64,000 bases of DNA, from assembly GCF_000708265.2 (NCBI RefSeq), contig NZ_JCKI01000002.1, positions 496,001 through 560,000 of the forward strand. The letters are read 5' to 3'. The DNA is from Pedobacter sp. R20-19. GTDB taxonomy: Bacteria; Bacteroidota; Bacteroidia; Sphingobacteriales; Sphingobacteriaceae. Both the position numbers and the translations under genes were made by a program. The notes beneath the pieces are model-generated. The model did not search any database. It was given only the letters and a program-made list of their open reading frames with translations, and was not told the DNA's origin. Below, in pieces: positions 18,229 to 25,429 of this stretch. Every line of letters begins with the position of its first letter. The first letter of the stretch is position 1.

Positions 18229-20265
18229 TTACCACATTCTAATTCTGTCTTCTGGTTTTTTATATAATTTATCGCCAGGTTTCACATCAAAAGCCGTATA
18301 CCAGGCATCCATATTAACTGGTGCGCCAATGGTACGGTACGGACCTGGAGAGTGTGGATCTGTTTTAATTAATTGCGCTGCACTTTCTGGTAAAATATTA
18401 CCTCTCCAAACTTGTGCCCATGATAAGAAGAATCTTTGATCTGGTGTAAAACCATCAATTTTTTCATTGCTCTGACCTTGTTTTGTCATTTTGAAGGCTG
18501 TGTAAGCTGCATTTAGTCCACCTAAATCGCCTATATTTTCGCCCATAGTTAATTTACCAATAACATGAACAGTATCTAAAACAGTATAGGCATCAAACTG
18601 CTCACCTAACGCTTTTGTTTTAGCATCAAATTTAGCTTTGTCTTCAGCTGTCCACCAGTTTTTTAAGTTACCATGTGCATCATACTGACTTCCACTATCA
18701 TCAAAACCGTGGCTCATTTCATGACCAATTACAGCACCAATTCCACCATAGTTTACAGCATCATCTGCATTTGGATCAAAGAATGGAAACTGTAAAATTC
18801 CGGCAGGGAAAGTAATATCGTTCATGGTAGGGCTGTATGACGCATTAACTGTTGGAGGAGTCATACCAAAACGATTACGATCTACTGGTTTACCTAATCT
18901 GTTTACGTTTTCATTGTAACTCCATACACTTGCATTACGTAAGTTCTGGAAATAAGTATCTCTTTTAATGTCTAGGCCAGTATAAGTTTCCCATTTTGTA
19001 GTGTAGCCTACTTTTGGTTTAAAGGCAGCAAGTTTTTCTAAAGCTTTTTTCTTGGTTTCTGCACTCATCCATTCCAGGCCGTTAATTCTAATTTCGAAAG
19101 CTTTGCGTAAGTTTACAATCATGGCATCCATCCGTGCTTTCGCTTCTGGTTTGAAATATTTGGCCACATAAAGCTGTCCTAAAAGTTCACCAATAGTGCC
19201 ATCTGTTAAAGACGACATGCGTTGCCAGCGTGGAGTTTGTACTTTCTGTCCGGTTTGTGCTTGTGTAAAAGCAAAGTTTGCCTTAACAAATGGAGAACTC
19301 AGGCTTCCTGCAGAATTTTTTAAAATATTCCATTGTAAATATGTTTTCCAATCTGCCAGTGGAACTGATTTCAACATGCCATCTAAACTGGCTAAAAACT
19401 TAGGTGATGATACCAAAACAGTATCCTGTCCCTTAATTTTAAATTTTGGTAAAAAAGCAGCCCAGTTAATATCAGGTGTTTTCTTATTCAGATCTGTTAC
19501 GGTAAGTTTATTATAAGTGGCATATGGATCACGCATTTCCATGCGGCTCATTTGTGCCTCTGCCAGTTGCTTCTCAATTTTAAAAACAGTTTCAGCTTTC
19601 TGCTTTGCTGCTGCTGCATCACTTCCTGTTAAGGTGAACAGGGTTGTCATATAGGTGTTGTAAGCCTCACGAATTTTAACACTTCTGGTATCATCTTTCA
19701 AATAGTAATCACGATCTGGCAAAGTTGTACCACCCTGACCAATGTTAACCATGTATTTGCTTACATTTTTGCGATCCTGGCCAATACCAACACCAAACAT
19801 CGGACTGCCAATTCCACTCACCCGCATATAGGCTACCTGATCTAAAACACCTTGAATATCTTTGATTTGATTTATTTTTTCCAGATCAGCTTTAATTGGT
19901 GTATAGCCTAGTTTTTCAATGGCTACCGTGTCCATTGCTGCGGCAAAAAAATCACCAACACGGCGTTTAACTGAACCAGCTGGTGCAGATTTATCAGCTG
20001 CAGCATCTTCTACTAAAGTTTTTACAGCATTGATGTTAAAATCGCGAAGTTCATTAAATGAGCCCCAGCGAGTCTCTTTGGCTGGAACTGGATTATTTTT
20101 AACCCAGGTACCACTGGCGTAAGTGTAAAAATCATCGCCGGGTTTTACGGATAAATCCATATTTGCCGGGTCAATAAATTTTTTCGTGGTCTGTGCGTTT
20201 GCAGAAAGGCCTGCGGCTACTATACCAAGTGCAGCAAAATATGTTTTCAAATTTTGGTATTTCAT
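18229..20265 (-). CDS. M13 family zinc endopeptidase (neprilysin/PepO-like), secreted
   Basis: A 678-aa metallopeptidase with an N-terminal signal peptide ending SANAQ. The catalytic motif VIGHEMSHGFDD has HExxH at residues 515-519. The third ligand motif ENIGD is at about 576, followed by GGLNAAY. The substrate-positioning NASYSPTMNDITFPAGIL motif is present. The C-terminus ends RMW, where classical members end CRxW. It probably degrades oligopeptides in the periplasm or outside the cell. Monocistronic. Confidence 0.93.
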   Translation of the reverse strand: MKYQNLKTYFAALGIVAAGLSANAQTTKKFIDPANMDLSVKPGDDFYTYASGTWVKNNPVPAKETRWGSFNELRDFNINAVKTLVEDAAADKSAPAGSVKRRVGDFFAAAMDTVAIEKLGYTPIKADLEKINQIKDIQGVLDQVAYMRVSGIGSPMFGVGIGQDRKNVSKYMVNIGQGGTTLPDRDYYLKDDTRSVKIREAYNTYMTTLFTLTGSDAAAAKQKAETVFKIEKQLAEAQMSRMEMRDPYATYNKLTVTDLNKKTPDINWAAFLPKFKIKGQDTVLVSSPKFLASLDGMLKSVPLADWKTYLQWNILKNSAGSLSSPFVKANFAFTQAQTGQKVQTPRWQRMSSLTDGTIGELLGQLYVAKYFKPEAKARMDAMIVNLRKAFEIRINGLEWMSAETKKKALEKLAAFKPKVGYTTKWETYTGLDIKRDTYFQNLRNASVWSYNENVNRLGKPVDRNRFGMTPPTVNASYSPTMNDITFPAGILQFPFFDPNADDAVNYGGIGAVIGHEMSHGFDDSGSQYDAHGNLKNWWTAEDKAKFDAKTKALGEQFDAYTVLDTVHVIGKLTMGENIGDLGGLNAAYTAFKMTKQGQSNEKIDGFTPDQRFFLSWAQVWRGNILPESAAQLIKTDPHSPGPYRTIGAPVNMDAWYTAFDVKPGDKLYKKPEDRIRMW

Positions 20266-20703
20266 TCGATTGAATAAGTTAGTTATTAATGCGAAATTTA
20301 TGAAATACTAATTAATACTGAGGCTTTATACCAAGAATATTACTTGTTAAACCAATAGTATATTTTTGCCAAACCGAGACGTCTGATAATTTCTGATGCT
20401 GAAAATGTGATTTTAATGGATTTCATGATTTTCAATCTTTATAACAGTATTAACATTTTTTAACATTATTTATTGTGTCCTTGTCAAAAAAATCACTATC
20501 AAGAATGATTCAGCATAAAGCATTTAATTTTATCTAAATTTGATCGTCTGTTATTTAACAGACTTGAAATGAAGGCTTATTGTGGATAGATATTGCTTAA
20601 GCTACATTTATACTCTTTTGATGATTTTTAAATTCATTAGGTTTTTAATTAAAATTGTATTTCCTTCATCATTTAAGAACTTAATATAGTTAGCATAAAT
20701 ATA
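20266..20703. other. 438-bp divergent intergenic region
   Basis: No gene seen. It serves as the promoter region for the M13 peptidase (minus) and the P-type ATPase (plus). A TATTTTTG motif at 20361 points toward the ATPase but is over 300 nt away. I see no metal-regulator operator that I can name. Confidence 0.4.
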
Positions 20704-22674
20704 ATGAGCCATAATCACGATCAAGAAGATAGTTGCTGCAGTACCAAAGCCCATTGTAAGCCTGAGCATAAACATTCGCATGAAGATGGAGATGACCACG
20801 ATCATGGTGGCGATCCATCTGCATTTAAAACCTATCTGCCTGCACTGGTTACCCTAATAATGTTGTTGATTGGAATTGTTTTCGACCATATTTTGAGAGT
20901 TGATGCATTTACCATTATACGGCCTTACTGGTATGTTGTTGCTTATCTGCCGGTAGGTATCCCTGTTTTGAAGGAGGTTTGGGAAACTTTTAAAGCGGGA
21001 GATTTCTTTACTGAATTTTCCTTAATGTCTATCGCAACCATTGGCGCATTTGCCATTGGTGAGTATCCTGAGGGAGTAACGGTAATGCTTTTTTATACCT
21101 TCGGAGAGTTATTTCAGATGGCTGCAGTAAATCGGGCAAAGAGAAATATCTCTGCATTACTGGATGTACGTGCCGATATCGCTCATGTATTACGCAATGG
21201 AAAGTATGAAAGTATTAATCCGGAAAAAGTTATTATAGGCGAAACCATACAAATCAAAGCTGGTGAAAAAATTCCTTTGGATGGCGAAATGCAATCAGAA
21301 AAAAGTAGTTTTAACACCGCTGCATTAACAGGAGAAAGCAGTCCTAGAACTATTATTAAAGGAGAGAGTGTATTGGCAGGGATGCTAAACCTGGATCAGG
21401 TGATCGAAATTAAGGTGACTAAAATATTTGCTGATAGTGCACTATCCCGAATTTTAGAAATGGTTCAAAATGCGACAACGAGAAAGGCAAAAACGGAATT
21501 GTTTATTCGCAAGTTTGCCAAAGTATATACACCAATTGTATTTTTTTTAGCGCTGGCTTTGGTGCTTGTTCCCATATTAATTTTAGGAAATGACTATCAT
21601 TTTCAAACCTGGTTATATCGTTCATTGGTTTTTCTGGTCATTTCTTGTCCTTGTGCATTGGTTATTTCTATTCCGCTAGGTTACTTTGGTGGTATAGGTG
21701 CAGCCTCTGCTCATGGGATTCTCTTTAAGGGATCTAACTTTTTGGATTTAATTACGAAATTAAATACAGTAGTAATGGATAAAACGGGAACGTTGACTAA
21801 AGGCGTTTTCAATGTTCAAAAAATAGAAAGTAATATTGGAGAAAATGAATTTATTGGTCTCTTAGCAGCATTAGAAGCTAAATCCACTCATCCAATTGCT
21901 AAAGCAATTGTTAAATATGCTGGAGATCACATTACTTATCAGGCTGAAAACGTAGAGGAAATCTCTGGAATGGGACTGAAAGGCGTTGTAAATGGCCAGG
22001 AACTTTTGGCTGGCAATATTAAACTCCTTACAAAATTTAATATCGATTTCGATCCAGAAATTAATAATCTGGTTGAAAGCATTGTGGTTTTGGCTATTGA
22101 TGGAAAATATGCTGGCTATGTTTTAATTGCTGATGAAATTAAGGAAGATGCAGCTGATGCGATTGCTCAGCTTCATCATAATGGCGTTACTCAGGTTGTA
22201 ATGTTAAGTGGAGACAAGACCAGTATCGTTGAGAAAGTTGCCAAGAGTTTAAACATCAGTTCTTACTTTGGGGATTTACTACCTGAAGGTAAGGTTTCGA
22301 GATTAGAGGAAATTAAAAAAGATAAAAATAATGTAGTTGCTTTTGTAGGCGATGGTATTAATGATACGCCAGTTTTAGCCATTAGTGATATCGGGATTGC
22401 GATGGGTGCCATGGGGAGTGATGCTGCTATTGAAACTTCAGATGTAGTGATACAAACTGATCAACCTTCAAAAATTGTAACGGCCATTAAAATTGGTAGG
22501 GCAACCAGAAGAGTAGTCATTCAAAATATTACATTGGCCTTTGCGGTAAAGGCATTGGTGTTAATTTTAGGTGCTGGTGGAATTGCCACCATGTGGGAAG
22601 CTGTTTTTGCTGATGTTGGTGTAGCTTTACTGGCAATTTTGAATGCAGTTAGAATTCAGAAAATGAAGTTTTAA
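20704..22674 (+). CDS. zntA: Heavy-metal P1B-type ATPase, Zn/Cd/Pb exporter type
   Basis: The 656-aa pump has a His/Cys-rich N-terminal metal-binding tail (HNHDQEDSCCSTKAHC, then HKHSHEDGDDHDHGG) instead of an HMA domain. It also has the TGES actuator motif (ALTGESSPR), the membrane metal site SCPCALVIS, the phosphorylation motif DKTGTLT, the HP motif THPIAKA and the hinge GDGINDTP. The CPC site with a His-rich tail favours Zn/Cd/Pb or Co over Cu. It ends 28 nt before the first Uma2 gene. Confidence 0.88.
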   Translation: MSHNHDQEDSCCSTKAHCKPEHKHSHEDGDDHDHGGDPSAFKTYLPALVTLIMLLIGIVFDHILRVDAFTIIRPYWYVVAYLPVGIPVLKEVWETFKAGDFFTEFSLMSIATIGAFAIGEYPEGVTVMLFYTFGELFQMAAVNRAKRNISALLDVRADIAHVLRNGKYESINPEKVIIGETIQIKAGEKIPLDGEMQSEKSSFNTAALTGESSPRTIIKGESVLAGMLNLDQVIEIKVTKIFADSALSRILEMVQNATTRKAKTELFIRKFAKVYTPIVFFLALALVLVPILILGNDYHFQTWLYRSLVFLVISCPCALVISIPLGYFGGIGAASAHGILFKGSNFLDLITKLNTVVMDKTGTLTKGVFNVQKIESNIGENEFIGLLAALEAKSTHPIAKAIVKYAGDHITYQAENVEEISGMGLKGVVNGQELLAGNIKLLTKFNIDFDPEINNLVESIVVLAIDGKYAGYVLIADEIKEDAADAIAQLHHNGVTQVVMLSGDKTSIVEKVAKSLNISSYFGDLLPEGKVSRLEEIKKDKNNVVAFVGDGINDTPVLAISDIGIAMGAMGSDAAIETSDVVIQTDQPSKIVTAIKIGRATRRVVIQNITLAFAVKALVLILGAGGIATMWEAVFADVGVALLAILNAVRIQKMKF

Positions 22675-22691
22675 TTTGCTATAAAAATTAG

Positions 22692-22699
22692 TATATTTG
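22692..22699 (+). promoter_or_regulatory. -7 box TATATTTG directly before Uma2 copy 1
   Basis: TATATTTG ends 3 nt before the ATG at 22703. The same 13-nt block TTAGTATATTTGG, or a close variant, precedes all three Uma2 copies. A start site a few nucleotides downstream of the box would make the mRNA leaderless or nearly so. Confidence 0.5.
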
Positions 22700-22702
22700 G
22701 TT

Positions 22703-23335
22703 ATGAATAAGCCAGTTCCTTATCCAGATTTACATGATGAGCCTGTTAGGGAATTTAATGATATTGATGCATCATTAACCTATAGCTATGCGAATTACTT
22801 AAACTGGCTTTTTCAGGATCGGGTTGAGCTCATTAAGGGTAAAATCTTTAAGATGAGCCCTGCGCCATCCAGGGTGCATCAAGAAATTTCTATTAATTTA
22901 TTAAAATCTTTCATAAATTTTTTGGATGGTAAACCTTGCAAAGTTTATTCTGCGCCTTTTGACGTTCGTTTTTCAAAAGAAAGTAAGGAGGATAAGAATG
23001 TGTTTACCGTATTGCAGCCAGATATTTGTGTAGTTTGCGATAAAGGTAAATTAGATGATCGGGGCTGCATTGGTGCACCTGATTTAGTTGTAGAAATCCT
23101 TTCACCGGGTAATACCAAAATGGAGCTATTACATAAATATCAGGTTTACCAAGAGTTTGGTGTCAAAGAATATTGGGTGGTGAGCCAAAGCGATCAAAGT
23201 ATTTTGATTTATACCTTAAATGAGTTTGGTAAATATCAGCCCTCAAAAATATTTACCTTAAGTGAAAAGGTAGGCTCTTCTGTTTTAGTGGGTTTTGAAC
23301 TTGCATTGGATGATGTTTTTAGTGATTTAAATTAA
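22703..23335 (+). CDS. Uma2 family PD-(D/E)XK nuclease-like protein, copy 1
   Basis: 210 aa, DUF820/Uma2 family with the PD-(D/E)XK-like core: LQPDICVVCD (Asp107), GAPDLVVEILSPGNTK (Asp127, Glu131, Lys139) and HKYQVYQEFGVKEYWVV. The family is expanded in cyanobacteria and some Bacteroidota, with unknown targets. ATG 22703 is preferred to the in-frame TTG 6 nt earlier because that TTG is part of the -7 box. It is the first of three tandem paralogues. Residues 63-80 are the main region that differs between copies. Confidence 0.85.
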   Translation: MNKPVPYPDLHDEPVREFNDIDASLTYSYANYLNWLFQDRVELIKGKIFKMSPAPSRVHQEISINLLKSFINFLDGKPCKVYSAPFDVRFSKESKEDKNVFTVLQPDICVVCDKGKLDDRGCIGAPDLVVEILSPGNTKMELLHKYQVYQEFGVKEYWVVSQSDQSILIYTLNEFGKYQPSKIFTLSEKVGSSVLVGFELALDDVFSDLN

Positions 23336-23551
23336 AAGCTTAAAGGGTAAGGGCTAAAGTTGAAAGTCTTATTTACAAATGCAGTAAACTTATTAGGTAT
23401 TTAATTCTCTATGATTTTTCTATCATTAAGCTTTTAAGTCATCTTTTATTTTTAGCAAAAATTAGAATGTGTTATGTTAATGTTAGCCGGGATAAAAAAA
23501 TTAAGACGTCTTAGTATTGAATATCTCGCTTTATTTTACTACAAAAATTAG

Positions 23552-23559
23552 TATATTTG
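23552..23559 (+). promoter_or_regulatory. -7 box TATATTTG directly before Uma2 copy 2
   Basis: Identical to the copy-1 element, again 3 nt before the ATG at 23563. The upstream block ACAAAAATTAGTATATTTGG is almost the same as that of copy 1. Confidence 0.5.
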
Positions 23560-23562
23560 GTT

Positions 23563-24195
23563 ATGAATAAGCCCGTTTCATATCCGGATTTACATGATGA
23601 GCCCGTTAGGGAATTTAATGATATTGATGCATCATTAACTTATAGCTATGCGAATTATTTAAACTGGCTTTTTCAGGATCGGGTAGAGCTCATTAAGGGT
23701 AAAATCTTTAAGATGAGCCCAGCGCCGTCACGGGTGCATCAGGAAATTTCCAGGAATATTTTTAATCCAATAGCTAACTTTCTTAAAAATCAATATTGTA
23801 AAGTCTATTCTGCACCTTTTGATGTGCGTTTTCCGAAAGAAAGTAAGGAGGATAAGAATGTGTTTACCGTATTGCAGCCAGATATTTGTGTAGTTTGCGA
23901 TAGAAGTAAGTTAGATGATCGGGGCTGCATTGGTGCACCTGATTTAGTTGTAGAAATTCTTTCTCCAGGTAATACCAAAGTGGAGCTATTACATAAATAT
24001 CAGGTTTATCAGGAGTTTGGTGTCAGAGAATATTGGGTGGTGAGCCAAAGCGATCAAAGTATTTTGATTTATACCTTAAATGAGTTTGGTAAATTTCAGC
24101 CCTCAAAAATATTTACTTTAAGCGAAAAGGTAACCTCTTCTGTTTTATTGGGTTTTGAATTGGCATTAGACGATGTATTTCAGGATCTTGATTAA
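23563..24195 (+). CDS. Uma2 family PD-(D/E)XK nuclease-like protein, copy 2
   Basis: 210 aa, nearly identical to copy 1 outside residues 63-80, where RNIFNPIANFLKNQY replaces the copy-1 sequence. All core residues (PDI, PDLVVEILSP, NTKVE) are intact, so all copies look functional. It is separated from copy 1 by 227 bp that hold an AAAGCTTAAAG-type repeat and no gene. Confidence 0.85.
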   Translation: MNKPVSYPDLHDEPVREFNDIDASLTYSYANYLNWLFQDRVELIKGKIFKMSPAPSRVHQEISRNIFNPIANFLKNQYCKVYSAPFDVRFPKESKEDKNVFTVLQPDICVVCDRSKLDDRGCIGAPDLVVEILSPGNTKVELLHKYQVYQEFGVREYWVVSQSDQSILIYTLNEFGKFQPSKIFTLSEKVTSSVLLGFELALDDVFQDLD

Positions 24196-24257
24196 ATCAT
24201 TGGAAATATAAATTAAGGGAGGCAATTTGTTGTAGTTTTTTATACTATAAATTTTAG

Positions 24258-24265
24258 TATATTTG
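24258..24265 (+). promoter_or_regulatory. -7 box TATATTTG directly before Uma2 copy 3
   Basis: Same box and same 3-nt distance to the ATG at 24269. The upstream context (AATTTTAG) is slightly diverged. Confidence 0.5.
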
Positions 24266-24268
24266 ATT

Positions 24269-24901
24269 ATGAATAAGCCAGTTATATATTCAGATTTAAA
24301 TGATGAACCCGTTAGGGAATTTAATGATATTGATGCATCATTAACGTATAGTTATGCGAATTATTTAAATTGGTTATTTCAGGATCGGGTTGAGCTCATT
24401 AAAGGTAAAATCTTTAAGATGAGCCCTGCGCCATCACGTATACATCAAAAAATTTCGATTAGAATTTCTTATTCATTAGTTCATTTTCTAAAAGGTAAAT
24501 CTTGTGAGGTTTATAACGCACCTTTTGATGTTCGTTTTCCTAAAGAAAGTAAACAGGATAAAGACGTATTTACCGTATTGCAGCCCGATATTTGTATTAT
24601 CTGTGATAAAAATAAATTAGATGATCGGGGCTGCATCGGCGCACCAGATTTGATTATCGAAATTCTTTCCCCAGGAAATACTAAAGTGGAGCTGTTGCAT
24701 AAATATAAAGTTTATCAAGAGTTTGGCGTAAAGGAATATTGGGTGGTGAGCCAAAGCGATCAAAGTATTTTGATTTATACCTTAAATGAGTTTGGTAAAT
24801 TTCAACCTTCAAAAATATTTACCTTAAGTGAAAAGGTATCTTCATCAGTTTTGCCAGGTTTTGAACTATCACTTGACGATGTGTTTCAAGATTTAGATTA
24901 G
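24269..24901 (+). CDS. Uma2 family PD-(D/E)XK nuclease-like protein, copy 3
   Basis: 210 aa and the most diverged copy, with changes also outside the 63-80 window (YSDLND, ICDKNKLDD, DLIIEILSP). The Asp/Glu/Lys core is kept. It starts only 73 nt after copy 2. Confidence 0.85.
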   Translation: MNKPVIYSDLNDEPVREFNDIDASLTYSYANYLNWLFQDRVELIKGKIFKMSPAPSRIHQKISIRISYSLVHFLKGKSCEVYNAPFDVRFPKESKQDKDVFTVLQPDICIICDKNKLDDRGCIGAPDLIIEILSPGNTKVELLHKYKVYQEFGVKEYWVVSQSDQSILIYTLNEFGKFQPSKIFTLSEKVSSSVLPGFELSLDDVFQDLD

Positions 24902-24931
24902 AAGATTATGGATTGCTAATTGAGCTACAAG

Positions 24932-25141
24932 TTAAATATATTGATTCTTAAATTCTTCTACAGCCTCTTTTAAAGTTTTTCCATCATTGTCTTTAAACCA
25001 AGCCATAAAGATTCTATTGTTTTTCCAGCTTTCTCCGAAATGTGATCGGAAATAACGCCGTACATTTTGTGTGTTTTTAAAATCTTTGGTGATGATTGTT
25101 TGATCACTCAAAGGTTCGGAATGCCAATTAAATTTGCTCAT
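24932..25141 (-). CDS. Small DUF6434-like protein
   Basis: 69 aa from ATG 25141: MSKFNWHSEPLSDQTIITKD, then NTQNVRRYFRSHFG and GKTLKEAVEEFK. This is the module I recall as DUF6434, often found as the C-terminal part of longer SAP-domain proteins. Here it stands alone. Function unknown. It is convergent with Uma2 copy 3. Confidence 0.6.
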   Translation of the reverse strand: MSKFNWHSEPLSDQTIITKDFKNTQNVRRYFRSHFGESWKNNRIFMAWFKDNDGKTLKEAVEEFKNQYI

Positions 25142-25204
25142 CAACAAATTTGGAAAAAATTATTATGATTTTCGGTAGGTTTTGACCTTAAGACAGGTAT
25201 TTCG

Positions 25205-25339
25205 TCAATCGGAATGAAGCCTATAAATATCTTTAACTTCCCCTATCCAATAGCAAATTAAGCCAGTGTGAAGTTCAGCTAATTGCTTTTCGATGATTTC
25301 AATTACAGCAAGAAGTACTTTTTAAGAGGGAGATCATGC
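25205..25339 (-). pseudogene. Possible frameshifted small ORF
   Basis: Minus-strand frame 25321-25205 encodes a coding-like peptide (VLLAVIEIIEKQLAELHTGL then ICYWIGEVKDIYRLHSD) but has no start and is preceded at once by TAA. An ATG at 25339 in another frame (MISLLK) would join it if one base were gained or lost in the AAAAA run at 25321-25325. It may be chance. No family recognised. Confidence 0.22.
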
Positions 25340-25401
25340 TATATACCTAAATTCCGCATTTATCTTTCTGTTTTAGTCTTTTAGCTTTGCGCTTAATTAG
25401 C

Positions 25402-25409
25402 TATTTTTG
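25402..25409 (+). promoter_or_regulatory. -7 box TATTTTTG upstream of valS
   Basis: TATTTTTG lies 20 nt before the valS ATG. The -33 element is not obvious. Confidence 0.4.
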
Positions 25410-25429
25410 GGCTTTTATATTAATTTTTC

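Noticed and set aside
20608..20805. Minus-strand 65-aa hydrophobic ORF opposite the start of zntA
   Set aside because: It is the antisense of the His-rich zntA N-terminus and has no promoter or family match.
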